From positions 1,550,001 through 1,614,000 of the forward strand of contig JAGTWJ010000007.1 in the NCBI GenBank assembly GCA_020064725.1: 64,000 bases of DNA. The letters are read 5' to 3'. The stretch's first letter is position 1. The number at the start of each line of letters is the position of its first letter. The notes under the pieces are model-generated. The model was not told where the DNA came from and searched no databases. It worked only from the letters and a program-made list of their open reading frames with translations. The stretch comes from Drechslerella dactyloides (lineage: Eukaryota; Ascomycota; Orbiliomycetes; Orbiliales; Orbiliaceae). The position numbers and the translations under genes are program-made. Below, in pieces: positions 11,398 to 25,100 of the stretch.

Positions 11398-12901
11398 ATG
11401 GCGGACGACGACCATTTTGACATCGACATCTACGGCGATGACCTGGACGACCCTTCCACCGGCCACCACCAAAAGGTCGCGCCGGAGAACGATCTCTTCG
11501 CTGACAATGATAGCAAGCCCAGCGTGGCCAAGAACTCCAGCGCGCCAATCGCTAACGGCACCGGTATAGAAGACACTAACATGGAGGGCACAACGAACGC
11601 CATCGAGATAGTCAAGCATGAGACCCTCCCGCAGGCGCCCATGAACAGCTTGAAGCGCAAGCATCCGGATAACCGCCCCGTAGACATCAACGCGACGACC
11701 GCGCTCTACATCTCCGACCTCAACTGGTGGACGACGGACGACGACATTCGCGGATGGATCAGACAGGCCGAATGCGAGGACGAGCTGAAAGACATCACCT
11801 TTAGCGAACACAAAGTCAACGGCAAGTCCAAAGGGTAAATGACAGACTCCATTTACTTAAAGCCCGCGCGCATCAAGCTGACCGATCATAGTGTTGCTTT
11901 CGTTGAATTCACGACCACTCAAGCGGCCTCCGCGACCAAAGCTAAGATCGAGTCGTTCGCAAGCCATCCGGGATACCAGTCGAAGAAACACACCGTCAGC
12001 TACACGCAGCCCCACAGCAACCCCTTCCGCACTCTCCCCAAGGACGCACCAACACGTAACAAGGATGACAACCGCGGCCTCGGGTTCAACAAGGACACCA
12101 GGCCGCACGGGCCCATGGGCAACAATTTCCCATCTCCCGCAAATTTCGCCCCACCCACCAACATGATGAACAACAACATGGGTGGTGGCGGCGGCGGTGG
12201 ATATCGCAATAACCGAGGCGGCGGAATGATGGGCAACCGCGGCAACATGGGCGGTGGTGGTGGCGGCGGCGGCGGCGGCGGGTACATGAATCGTCCCAAT
12301 GTTGGCAACCACATGGGCGGCGGCGGCCCATCCGGCAGCCCGCCTCCGCAATTCGGCATGATGAACCAGCCGCCCAGCGGGTTCAACAACAACATGAACA
12401 ACCCCGGCATGCAGTTCCAGGGCGGCGGCGGATACCAGAACAACCGCGGCGGTGGGATGAACATGCCCATGCGTGGCGGCGGCCCTCCGAACCGCGGTCG
12501 CGGCGGGTTCAACAATAACATGGGGATGGGCCCGATGGGCGGGATGGGACCCAATATGGGCATGACGCCGCCGATGGGTGGCATGAACATGGGCGGACCG
12601 ATGGGCGGGATGGGAGGAAACCCAGGTGGAATGGGCGGCAACCCCGGCGGCGACATGAGCGGCGGCAACAATACCTTCAATCCAATGATGGGTGGTGGCT
12701 TCAACCCCATGATGGGTGGTGGTACGTACTTTCCTTCCGAATAACACGGCGAACAATCGCTGCGGTGATGATGGTGCTAACAGTGTTCTTCCAGCGCCGC
12801 AATTTGGAAACCCAAACTTCAACCCCCAGTTCTTCGGCCAGCAGCAGGGTGAGCAGCAGTGGAACCCACACGGAAACAAGCGCCAGCGACAGGATGGTTA
12901 G
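11398..12901 (+). CDS. CPSF6-like RRM protein with Gly/Met/Asn-rich tail
   Basis: Exons 11398-11834, 11892-12721 and 12795-12901 give 457 residues. The N-terminus DDDHFDIDIYGDD resembles the start of metazoan CPSF6 (CFIm68), and residues about 100-175 form one RNA recognition motif with RNP2 LYISDL and RNP1 KSKGVAFVEF. RNP1 is created by the first splice (GKSKG joined to VAFVEF), which confirms that intron. The rest is a long low-complexity region rich in GGG, MGG, NNN and PP runs, and the protein ends in a basic KRQRQDG tail made by the last exon. Metazoan CPSF6 is a subunit of cleavage factor I in mRNA 3'-end processing; that role is inferred here, and a general hnRNP-like role is the alternative. 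The Gly-rich tail suggests condensation-prone behaviour. Confidence 0.88.
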
Positions 12902-15900
12902 GGACCCAAGCTGTCGCTTGCCGTGCGGACGCCACCCAAATGCTCGCCGATCTGATATCATGGCGATCGCTGTTCCTCAACACCATCGCGGCCAACTAAC
13001 CAAAGAATGAACGGAAGGAGGAGAATACAATCTACCGAACAAGTATGGATGGGAGTTTCTATGCAAACCGTATAGAGAGGTAACAATCAATCGATCAAAA
13101 CAAAACGCGTTTCTTTCTTTCTGTTTCGTCGTCTGTCTGTCGGTGGAAGACTGGGTTTTACGTTACGAAGTCACTTTGTTATTACTTACATATTATCATT
13201 CTCATCGCGCGTTTTTCAATGTTTTTTTATCATTCCTTTTCAGTTCGGGTCGGTTCGACGGATTGAAGTTCTTTTTCGGTTGTTGTTTTGCAATGAATGA
13301 CACACATTATAACTACTGCTGTCTTTATCATTCGACGCTTGCTTTATTCACATTATTATAATCAGACCGTTTCCGCTTTTCTTACAAGGTTTTTTTTATT
13401 CGTCTGTGCTGTGCTGTGCTGCATTATATCTGAGGATGCTTTTTATATTGCTTTAGTATGGAGGAACTCTTTGCAACGTTACGTACGCGACGACGTATAG
13501 CGTTATTCCTTATCATTATTCATATTATATTATTAGCCTTGAAGTTCAAGTCAACGTTCTCGTGCGTGCATATGATGGGTGGCGGCCTGGTATACGGTAT
13601 ACGGTGGTGGCCGCCAGCCTGGAGATGTGTATCATTAAGACGTCACGTCACGTATTCTTAATCGTGCGTTTTCGATTCGATTTTCTCGAGTCTTTCTACT
13701 AGTACCATAGTGCGATTTCTCTATTCGGCCCGATGGCCGTTTTTCTGTATACATTATTATTATCCTATTATCATTATCATAACTTATCCTTTGTAGTAAT
13801 TGCGTTCGTACGTTGTGGTATTGTGAGGTGCTTGGGGGGCATGAGGTCGTGGTTTCATCCACTCGATTATAGCATGCATTATCCCTATAACGTTAGCTCG
13901 CAATTAATTGATAACTCGATCGTCCGTCTCTTTCGTTTCGTTTCGAGAAGTTAACAGTCGTCTTGCTCGTTTGTCTCTTTGGTTCCGATTACAATATGGA
14001 TGCACAAAAGTATACGGCGGCAAATTGATAGATAGATAGCTAGCTAGAAATATATTATCGTTACCAATACTAACTATATACTTACATATCATCACGATGC
14101 TGTAGCGCTACTTTACGTATATATACCGCGGCGAAGCTACCATGTCTCTAGCCTCCGGTTAAATTTACGAGAACGAGACAAGCCGAAGCCGCGTGTAGGC
14201 TGTTACATTTATATCATCGTTAGTCTACATCTGTCTCGTGAACCAGAATTCAAGCTGCACGTATGTATCGTCGTTAGTCTACAGGACACAATATAGTAGC
14301 TATATGACGCACTGAGGTGCAAGTGGTGATGCCAATTGTTCTGATACTATGATTTCTCTGCACTTCGAGATATTTCGAGCACGTTCTATACACCAGATTT
14401 ACCAACGAGCATGTTGTCTATAACAATACCGGACACTTGTACATACGTGCGATTATCCTGAGTCTATTATCGCTGGCGAACAATCTGTACTATACCATGC
14501 TGCAGGAAAGCGAAGCGTCGACGTCATAGTACAATCTGTCTCGTACGTATACCGAACGAGATCTGTAATTTAAATTGCCAGGTGGATACTATCTGTCATA
14601 TACACTCACAAGCCGAAGTCTTCACTATCGTTTATATACGTACTATATATATGGTACGATGACTCAAAGATATAAACGGTGAATGAAGAGAACGGTGAGC
14701 TCGGACGGCTAAAACACCGCATAATATGAAGGAACCAAGCCTGCTTGCTGCCACCGACCAAATCTGAGTTACGTGGGATCAAGACGGTGGAGGTGAGGGG
14801 TCTGTATGTATGGGTGCCCAGGAAGCCGGACAATGAGTCCAATAAGTATACTGCTGTATGAATTTTAGAAATTGCGTAGGCGAAAGCTTTCACAAAGTCA
14901 GCGGCTTATGATACCTAGCTGTATTATGGATGCAATACAGATGCAAAGCTGGCTGGTATATATAACAGGCCAGTGAAGCTCTGGCGTCGAAGATGCTGGA
15001 AACTATGCGCCATGGCTATGTGGTGGTGGTGGTTTCTAAGGTTGGAATGGTGGAGTGGAAGTGGTGACTTGATAGACAACGTCACTTCGTGGATACACCA
15101 GACCTATACATACTCATACTCAGATAGCACAAGGTTGTCTACGAAAACTGCGGGAGAAAAGAAGGATGGCATCAAATATCATAATTGTGGCGATCAAGCC
15201 CGCATGCTGGAATGTCTGCAAACAGACAACCTGCACGTATGATCCTACCGACTATATATAGCGACCGAAAGTCTATGTAAGGCCTTACGCAGGCACCGGC
15301 TACTGCGGGAGACGAGCTCTAAAACTAGCTTTGTATTGAGCGTGAAGCTATTTAGAAAAATTCCTATAAGCCCTCCATGACGAAAAAACCACACGACGAC
15401 AAAGAAGAAAACGAAACGAAAGGAAAAAAGAGCACAACAGCGTATCGAGTGCGTAAGGATGCTACCCAATGTAATTCCTCTACTGGGCGGACGCGGAAAG
15501 AATAAAAAGTATTTTGGAAAGAAGAGTGATTGGAAGAAAAAGGAAACACGCTGCGAGTCATGATAATGATAAGGTGCTGTAGCGTGTACAGAGAGGTTCG
15601 CTATCAGCGTACGCTGTACTGCATGGCACATGTCGAAAGAATAAATAAGAATATGAAGAAGAGAAAAAAAAGTAGAGAGAACGCTCGGACCAGAATGCCG
15701 CTGAAACGCCGAAAACATCACAGTGAACATAGGAAACGACCAAGATCCAGCTTGTATGAAAGAAGGAGGGGAGTTTGATAGTGATAATGATAAGAGTGAG
15801 AAGCATTTCGATCTGGCCGAAGGCGAAACAGCATTCGGTGAAAGAATACCCCACCGTTTCTGGTCCCGAGATTTAAAGGATGCCATGAAAAAGAAAAAGT

Positions 15901-15970
15901 AGAATGCAGAGAACCGTAATCACGCAATGCATTTATCTCCGTTGGCTGAAAACGACGTCATTAGCATGGC
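12902..15970. other. gene-free spacer, 12902-15970
   Basis: The 3-kb AT-rich sequence separates the convergent CPSF6-like (+) and septin (-) genes. Open frames (for example 15245-15886, minus) are Ser/Phe-rich products of A/T-rich sequence and show no family motif. I found no tRNA-like cloverleaf or repeat array. Confidence 0.5.
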
Positions 15971-17849
15971 TCAGTGGCCGCGGCCGTTAGTCTGCCGACC
16001 ACCGGTCTTGCTAAGACGGCTTGTTCGCCAATTCTCATACCAGACCTCACGGCTCGACTCTCGCAAGTCGCCCCGCCAGTCTGTGAAAACGGCCTCCTTG
16101 AGTTTGACAAAGTCGCAATGGCCCTGATTGCAGGGGTCCGCGACACCCCAGGCGTACTGTCGACCGACGAACTCGGAGCTGTAGTGGTCTGGGGAGATCA
16201 CCGAGAACGGGATTATGCTGATGGCCGGGATGTTGGGAAGGTATTCGGATCCGGCTTCGCTCTCTTCGTCCGAGCTGGTTGACTCGTTCTCGGATTCCTC
16301 GCTTGCCTCCTGTAACGCGTTCTTTCGGGGCTTCTTAAGGCGATGCGGAGCGGAACCCGAGGACTTTGCGATTGCAGCCGGACTGTAGTCCAGATCCAGC
16401 TCCAGGTTGCTGAGAGGATCGATTCTGGACGCGTGAAGCGACTTTACAACAAGTCCCTTGAGTTGCGACATCTGCGCGAGAGTGCAGGTGTCCGCTTTCG
16501 AGATGATGGGGATGACGGTGGTCTTGCCGTTGAGAGCGCGGAAAACTTGCAAGTCGAGATTATCGTCTAACCCTTCATGGTCAGTATCCTTGGTGCTCTT
16601 CGGCCCACGCCTGATGGATTTGCTGACACCAGCGTCAAGACGCGATGGATCCATCAAGAGGAAGGTGCAGTGGATGTGGGAGTCCTTGTTGCCTGGAATT
16701 CTGGAAACTCGCATCTCTTCGGTGAAAGTTTCTTCGAATTTGTTCTCAATGAAGGCGGTAATCTCCCTCATCTGGAGGTCGACGACGGACTTCTCCAGGC
16801 CATCTGAATCCCAGATGGTGATACCGACCCTTTCACCATCGATATCAGTCTCGATATAGCTCTTCTTGAACGCGCCGGTATCGGGCTCAAAGCTCGGGAC
16901 CTGGGGGTCTTCGAGCTCTTCGGTGTACGAGAAGAGAGGCCCGCCGTTAGCAACACCTTTCTTGTGGGGTTTTCCCGAATTCGCCAGGGAGTATTTGAGG
17001 AATTGGACGAAGCTGCTCTTTCCAGAGCCTCTAGCTCCAATTACGAGGACACTACGCCAACAAGGTTAGCACCGCAACTCCAAATAGGAAGCAGATACGT
17101 GATTCGCGCCCCGCCAACAGGCTTTCTCCACGAACTAACGGTACCCAGGGAATGGGAGAAGCTTACTTGAAGGGGATAGGATCCTTTCGCTTGCGGAGCC
17201 TCCTAGGCCCGTGGATGGTCGATACTGCTGAGGATGCATAGCTGTATCTTCCCCGATTGGTGATAGAGACGTTTTGGTACGGGTCTTGCGACACATCGAA
17301 GCCAGGCTTGACGTTTTCCTGCTTTTCACCTTGGTCCGTGCCTCGGGATGGCAGGTCCATGCTGGGTTTGGGCCCGCTGGAGACTGGAGAGGTAGGGTGG
17401 TGGTTCTGGCTCTGGTGGTCGTGAGCGGACGACGATGGCCCGCCGAAGGATCGCATCGGCGTGTTCCCCATCTTTGCGATATCGAGCTCGGGCAATCGAG
17501 GAGGGGTCTTGGGGACAGGAGGAGGGAGAGCCGGCTGGTTCTTCTTGATCTTCTTGTGCATCTTGTCGTTGGAACGCGACCTTCGAAGAAGGTTTCCGAG
17601 AGATGATCTTCTGGGGGGAGGGGGTGTCTGTTCTCGAGGAGGGTGTGCTTGCGCAGGGCTCTTGGAAGAAAGATCAATAGCGGACCCGTTGGCGGAAGCT
17701 TTGGAGGAGTTCTTGGGGACGGTCAGCCGGCCCAGTGGGCTGGCGCCATCGCGAGGAGTGGTCGGCCGTCCACGGTGATGGTGCATGTGTCCGATCTCCT
17801 CAGCGGGGGGCGGAGGTGGAGGGTGAGACGGCGCCTGCATCATCATCAT
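15971..17849 (-). CDS. septin-family GTPase, divergent, with long proline-rich N-terminus
   Basis: Exons 17167-17849 and 15971-17051 encode 587 residues. Residues 1-228 are Pro/Ser/His-rich and include a polybasic patch (RRSRSNDKMHKKIKK) that could bind membrane lipids. The GTPase domain follows: P-loop GARGSGKSS (233-241, made just after the splice), a G3-like IWDSDGLE, G4 ISKAD, and the septin-unique segment with the YAWG and GHCDFVKLKEAVF motifs near the C-terminus. Septins form filaments at septa and hyphal tips. Unlike most, this one has an acidic Ser/Glu insertion (EESENESTSSDEESEAGSE) between G4 and the septin-unique element, and it lacks the usual C-terminal coiled coil, ending in WYENWRTSRL plus a short tail. 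These traits suggest the filamentous-fungus-specific group (AspE-like) or another divergent class; placement within the family is not certain. Confidence 0.88.
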
Positions 17850-20800
17850 GACGACTATCTCGATAGGGGCAGAGCGAATGCAACGCCCTGAAAACGATGA
17901 CGAAGATGCTTTGCTTTGGAAGGTGATACTGATTTAGCACCCGAACAGGAGGCAAAAGGGACCGTTTCCAATATCCCTCAGGCGCAGATATAGATATATA
18001 TATGACGGGAGCTTTAGCGAAGCGTATAAGGGGCCCCGGGTTTGGATCCGCCTCGTTGGTGTGTTGGGATCCGAGCGAAGAATGTGAGCCTCGATCGATT
18101 GGAATGATCGATCCGAAGGACACGAAAGCGCTGACGGCAGCTGGAATTTATACCGGCCGCCCCGAAAGGTCCTGTCGAAGACGTCACGCCGACAAAGGGG
18201 ACTGTCAGCCGCGGAACACTAGGTGTCTACTGTGCGACTGCACGGAAGGGGCTCTGAAGCCAGGAGGCGTCTAGGAGGCGAGCGAGGGGGTCAAGAAACT
18301 GGGTCGACGGGATCCAATTATGCATTGGCTGGCAAGGAAGAGCGGGGAAAGATCTCCTTTCAAAAGTCCGCTAGCGTCGCAACAGGATGGCGAACGCGCT
18401 CGAGAACACGTCTACGCTCGATCGATATATTGCGGAGAGATGGGAGGGAGGGGGTCTATCGTGAGACCGTCGTCGACGCGATGCCGTCGCCGGATTAATT
18501 CCAAATGGCAAAAAGCTGTCACCCTTCTTTCCGTTTTAACCTTTGTGCAACACCAACGTCGAAATATCGCAACAGTCCACAGCGGTGATACTCAAATGTC
18601 GACTGTCCTTGTAGAACGAAGGTACGTACCCCGTATGTGGCTCGAGATGTCAAGGCGGTACTGCAGAAACTGACACCGCCAAAACCTGCGAGAGGGACGC
18701 CGCGCAGAAACGGGCAACTGCACCGAAGCTGTCAACACGTGGTGGGGGTTCGAGACCCACGTCCGCGGCCTCCTTTGGTGTCGCTCGAACGGGTTCCTGC
18801 CCGGTCGCTCTGATGGATGGTTCTTGGGGGTTCAACAAAAGGAACAAAAGGCAGAAGATAAAAATCAAATCCAAAAAAAATGTCGAGCCCAGGCGCGCGT
18901 CGTCGAGCGAAGTGAAGAAGAAGAGCAAGAAAGAAACGAACAATACAATCAACCCGAGCCTTGCGATACGGCGCGGTACAAGATCATAAAGGATAAACCG
19001 ACAAAACGGCCGTTTTGCGACCTTGACCCTTATCCTCTTCCTCTCTCCTCATTGGGGATTGGAGCCGATTGAAACCAAGAGCCGGTCTGTCGCCTCTTTC
19101 GCTTCCGTTCCCACAAGATCAGATGTCGCTGTCCGTTTGCTTTTTTGCGTCCCTGCCCGCAGCCAGCCTTTACCTGATTTGTTCAGGGGCGCGCGAACTG
19201 CAGGTACTGGGCGAGCTGGGACTGGAACTGGACCCGGATTCAACCTGTCGCTCAAGCCAGTCGTTCGGAATCTCTGTGAGATGACAGGTCCCGAAGCGTC
19301 GAGGAGCCCAAATGACGATCAGGATAAGGACGGACGGAGAACCTCTGGTCACCAACTTATCACCGAGCCATTCATATGCATGACAAACCGATGATACACT
19401 CTTATTACGCTCTGAGAGAACCGAGCCCCTCAAATCAAGCGATTCAGCTGGTCAACTGTGACCGAGAGTGTGACTGCTAAAGCACCGTGTTCCTTAGCTA
19501 ATGAGCAGGGCCGTCGCGGTCAGTGCCTGTTTTTTGCCAGGATCACGATCTATCCGGGGCCTGTGTTCCCATCATTTGCTGCCTCTTCTGAAACGCAGCC
19601 AAGCAGTTCAACCGGGCAATTACAAAGGGGTTCACGTCCTCGAGTGCTGCCTGGCGCCTTGCCCGCTCAATTGAAACCAACAGCAGGTGCAAGCAGAGCC
19701 GCGGGAGGGGCAAGCCCAACGGGTGGCTATCGATTTGATTCCTCTCACTCTCGTAGCCGCGTGTCGGGGAACTGTCAACGGTCGGTCGCATGCTCGCCAA
19801 CAGCATGCATCATGCAAAAACAAGAAGGAATAAATATTATAAATTGACACCGTCAAGCCAACCGTTTCCGCCAACCGTACGTCGACCGGCGAAAGGAAAG
19901 TTTGTGCGGACGGGTCCTTCCAGGTTTGTTTTTGTGGAGCGGCCGGCTGGTTCGGAGCTAAGCTTTCTGTGTGAGCTGGCGTCGAGAGCGCTAGACACCA
20001 TCCCGTGGCGCTAGTCATTAAACAGTTAACATGTATTTTCGAGCTTTCGAACAGCGTCCCAGAGACCAGGAGCTTTCGAACCTTACTTCCTTATACGATG
20101 CTGGACATGCAATTGAGTCCAGGATATGATTGCAGGCCAGTAACGACCAGTTGGAATTGAACTCTGATGCTCGGGGTATTCCGACATGAGCCTTGCCTTG
20201 CAGCTGCAGGAAGGTCAGGCAGGGGATGTTGGTTCGTCGCCCGCTCGCGCAAAAATCCGACCAAGTTCCGGTAAATTTTGGGCTCGATAGACTGGCGAGC
20301 GTCAATGCTTTTCGATGGGTCTCCCCACCGACGCAGTGGAATGTCTCTTATCTCAGGCCTCGACCCGTCCACGTGGAGTCTTTCTTGACGGCATGACGAA
20401 AAGCTGCCAATTGATAGAGGCTAGTCCGGAAGAGGGCAACCGTCTGATCCAGGCTTGCACTTGTAACCTAAAACCCGCAAAGTTGCGTCGACACGAGGGC
20501 ATGGATCATTATTACCTTGCTCCGGTATATTTTTCAGTTGTCGAGTCGGCGTGTCAAATTGGCGTTATACTTTAATTGCTAGCTTTGGAATTCGCGTCCC
20601 GTAAAGAAAATAAAGAAATAAAAAGCGAAAGAAAGAAAGAAGGGGATTGGCTCTCCCATGCACTATGAGGTCAGTTCCCTCTCGTGCTTCGAAGCTGCAG
20701 GAACTCTCTCTCGACATACATAAGGTTCAATTCACACCAAAATTATAATAATGCTGCAGCGAGATTCGGCGCCAGCCTCGTCCACTCCCCTCGAAGAAAA

Positions 20801-22144
20801 GAGCCGACTTGCGCGCTGCCCTAATTGCCCCCGACAGAATTTTTTACTGGGGATAACGGTTTTGGCATCTCAAATTGTTTAGTGGCCGGATTGAAAATCC
20901 GACCAATAACAACTATGTTTTGGTGTTGATAAATCCAAATGAATCCGAAAGCATCGTTCACAAAAAGGTTTGTGGGACGACAAGACCCCGATTTTCTGTG
21001 ATTTGATTTCTAGAGTCGGCCACTTCTCGAAAGTTCCCACTTTGGATCACATGGCTAATGCAGGTATGGATAGTGGTCTGTTCGATTGTTATTGGTCGAG
21101 CAATCATGGAGAGGAGCGTCTAGGTATCACAGAATAGGTTATTCGAACCAGGCCGGCACTGCATCTGCGGAGTTTGAGCAGCAGGACAATGCCCACTGAG
21201 TGTAACGTAACGAGTTCCTGCGCCCTTGCGATACAGCATTTTTTCCTGTATAACCTTCAATGTGTTTCAATTTGCTAACTGCATAGCGCGCGCGACCTTT
21301 TCGAAAAAGTTATATCATTTATACAGATCTGGATCTGGCGTTCCTGGACCATGCCTGCAACGTCGAAGGGCACCCATCCGTAACGCCATTTACGGAAACG
21401 GATAGTCTTGATAGCTAGGCAATTTGCTAAACGCCTTCTTACCTATCTGCCCACGTAGACACAGCTTGACCAAAGTAAGTGGTGCTCCCACTTATCCGCC
21501 TGCCCCACTCCCACCCGCATGAGTGCTTTGGCTGTCTTTGGAAGCACACCCTCGCTCCAGCTGGAAAGTGGAATCTCAAAGGAAAAACAAGGGCCAGTTG
21601 TACTATCGTGGATTTGGCACTGGTCAGAGCATATTCAGGTAGGCCTCTAGCCCGAAAGCACAGTTCCTTGGTGCAGGGGAATGACATATATGCCTGGAAC
21701 TGGTAGTCCTCAATAAGCAAAGCCCGTACAACATTACTGCTTTCATTAATCGCTCCCTGAGCTGGAGCCCTTTGTCCCTGAAAGAGATGCCACCTATCAC
21801 CTGTCCTAGACGGCTAATGCAGTGTACTGTCTTGGCCAATGGGCGGAGATTTGGTTCCACGAAGCCAACGTATTAGATCCTTCCCCAAGGAGGGGTAACA
21901 AGTTAACTGCTGACCTTGTCCATGGATAGAATTTTATGCATAACAGCCCACATAAGAGCCCTTCGCGCGGCCGATATGGTTCTCTCGTTTTAATAAAGGA
22001 AGAGGAAACGAAGCCTGACCACGCCGGCATTGATCCATCCTTCTCAATCATCCGTCTCCGTACTCGAAACGCAGGAGAAAATAGAGAAGGAAGCTTAAGG
22101 CAGGCCGATACGCTGCATGCGCTATCCCTCGGATAGCCACAGCG
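17850..22144. other. gene-free spacer between divergent genes, 17850-22144
   Basis: 4.3 kb between the septin (-) and the Zn2Cys6 gene (+), so it contains both promoters. A TATA-like run, GATATATATATGAC, lies near 17992 upstream of the septin. Open frames are short and unrelated to known families. The GGGGTTCGAGACCC sequence at about 18747 looks like a T-arm but lacks the rest of a tRNA. Confidence 0.5.
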
Positions 22145-25100
22145 ATGGCTGGACGAGGGCCTCCGACGGGTCCTCCTACCCCAGATATCGTGGCTAGCAC
22201 TCCAGGCTCCACGAGCTCAAAGGTCGCCATTCCTCGCCTGAAGCGCGATTCCGAAGTTGCCAATTTTGGTCCTCAGCAGGGCAGCGAGAAGAGTAGAGTC
22301 TCCCACGCCTGCGAGCCGTGCCGCCAGAGGAAGACGAAGGTTAGTTTTGACGACGCCCCTGCCGTATACATTCCTCCCGAAGGCGTCGCCGTAATGAAGA
22401 TCCTGCTGCTAACTCAATATGGCTTTTCCTAAGTGCGACGGCGGCAGGTATGATCCGGCCAATCTCGCCCGGTAGCTTCTTGCTCTCCCAGACCTGTGCA
22501 TTTTCCAACACGACGCCCCCACGGACATGCGTTGGCTGATTTGTGCTCCAACCTCTCGCATTGCATCTAGTCCGTGTCGGCACTGTACGGAGTTCAAGAT
22601 CAATTGCTTCTACGGCGACGGAAAACGAGAAAAGGCGAAGAAGTAGGCTCCTTCGCTTCCCGATTTCCTCGTCCCGGACCATGCTAATGCCCTCTGCGTT
22701 GCCCGGTCCAGCGAGGCCCGTTATCTGCAGGAGCGCGTCGAGACCTATGAAAAGACGCTTGAGAACATATACGCCAATAATACCATCGACACGGAGGTCA
22801 AGGCCGCCATCGTTAAAGCGCTCAAAGACGTAAGCAACCAACTTCCGATGCGCCTCCAGCACGCCCGCAGGGTCCGACGTACCTCTGGCTGACCGATATA
22901 ACTTCATATACCAGTCGGCAAACTGGCAGGAGCGGCTCGAGGGCTCCGTCAAAGCCGTCAATGAAGGCCGACGGGAGGTCACCGCCCCGGAGGGCTCGCG
23001 GGTATTCATGCGACTCGACAAGGTCGCGGAAGACTTTGGAGCGACACCCGACGTCTATCGCCGTTTTCTTGGGATCTCCCCTTGTCTACCTTGGTCCATA
23101 GACACCAATCTGGACCGCTCGCCGTCGTCCGGGTCCGAGCGAGATGCTGCCGCCGCCCCCGAGAGCGCTAAGGAGAAAGAACCCATGAGATACGACGACG
23201 AGGACGACGACTACGATGACGACAGTGATGAACTCAGGGTGGAGAGTACAGGGCCGCCGTCTGAGGAACCGTATGTGACAATGACACTCGCTGCCGCTAC
23301 TCGGATGCACTAACCCTGCGATACAGCTCCTACGACCTCGAGGACCGGCGACCCATGAACAACTTGCCCCCGCTGGAACAGTGCTACGGTCTACCCGATC
23401 GCCGCGTGGTCGACGCCTTCGTAGACGGCTTCTTTAACACCGTCCATCTGGCTTTCCCTATTATCTACAAACCTCAGTTCATACAAGAGTACAGAGACTA
23501 CATGGATCATGATATACAACCGGAACCCTTCAGAACGTGGCTAGCCACGATGAATATCATTCTCGCTGTCGGAGCGATCTTTACACAGCTCACAGATGAT
23601 ACAAGTACAAAGTGGTCGAACGGGTACGACCAGCGTATCTTCTACATCAAGGCTCAGGCCCTCTACTACAACACCGGGATTCTCATTAATAACCCAGAAC
23701 AACGCCATGTGCAAGCGCTCGGGGTCCTCGGGGTCTATTTCCTTGCTACAAAGCAGATCAACCGGTAGGGGTATCCCAGAATACAGCATTAACCTGACTA
23801 ATGGAAAGCTAACGGTTATGTGTCAGATGTTGGAATGTCGTTGGATTAGCTATCAGAACCGGTTATTCTCTTGGCCTCCACCTTTCTAGCGAGCTCACTC
23901 AGCTTGGTCGCATAGAGCAGGAGGTTCGCCATCGCAAGTGGTATGCCCTCATGTCGCTGGAACGAACATGTGGCCTACTCACTGGCCGGCCAATCAATAT
24001 TGATGAGGGCAAATACAGCATCCCAGACCTCAGCGGCGTCAACGAGGAGAAGCTTTACAGCATCTCTAAAAACAAAAGGAAGGCTGAGAGGGCAAAGCCA
24101 GGCACTCAACCGCCTCCACCCGAGGATATTGACCTCGAGGCTTTCATGAAGCGGGAATTCGACGACCTGCAGAACACCGATCATCGAAACGGATTCTTCC
24201 TGCAGAGCTCCAAGCTGTACTCGGTCTCCTTGGATATCCTCACCAATATCTATAGTGCTGGGGCTGCGAAGCTCACATGGCGTCGCGCTGAGGACGTCAT
24301 TGCTTTTTCTGGGCTCAAGCTCGAGCGTTGGAAGATTGGTGGCGGCGATGCTCTCTTTCCCATACCAACAAACCCGGACCCCGACGCTCTAACCCGGCGC
24401 AAGGTTAGTTGACTGCTCTTCTCTTTCTTACCCCTCGTGTGACCGACTGATGCTAATATATATATCGTCTCTTCTCCCTCCTCCTTCCCATCTCAAAGAA
24501 AAACCTTCTTTACCTCGACTATCTGAACACTGTTATCCTGCTCAATTGGCCGTGCCTGTGCCGTGTCAAGGATGTAGAGGCCGAGCAACGGAAAGCCTTC
24601 AACAAGACGGCCTCGGTAGCCTGTCTTAACGCTGCCCTCGACACTATCAGACTCCTCCCCGATGACACTGACCAGCCAATCGAATTTTGGAGCGCCTTCC
24701 CGTGGTGGATTGTCCTTTATTATATTGTCTCATCTGGCATTGTTGTCATGATGGAGATAACTCTCAAGGGAGAACACATGCCTGAACAAAAGGATGAGCT
24801 GTATATGGCAAGCGAGAAAGTAATCCGCTGGCTTAATTACATGGGTCAGACAGATGTGGCCGCAAAACGGTCCAGCATAGCTCTTTCAGATATATTAGTG
24901 GACGCGGCCCCGCATATCGGCCGCATTTACCTTCCACCACCACGCTTCGATAACACTCGGGCTGAGGAAAGCGATCAACAAGTTCACCATCAGCAACAGC
25001 CCCAAATGCAGCACCCCTTTATTCTTCAGCAGGCGCAACAGCACCAGCACCAGCTACAGCACCAGCAACATCTCTTCCAGCATCACCAGCTCCATCAGCA

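Noticed and set aside
11857..12879. 340-codon minus-strand open frame
   Set aside because: It is the shadow of the Gly/Met/Asn-rich tail of the CPSF6-like gene, whose RRM and splice junctions establish the plus strand.
15245..15886. 213-codon minus-strand open frame
   Set aside because: Phe/Ser-rich product of A/T-rich sequence, no recognisable domain, and overlapping open frames in other phases.
18740..18765. tRNA T-arm-like sequence GGGGTTCGAGACCC
   Set aside because: Stem pairing does not fit a 5-bp T stem with a 7-nt loop, and no acceptor, D or anticodon arm is found around it.
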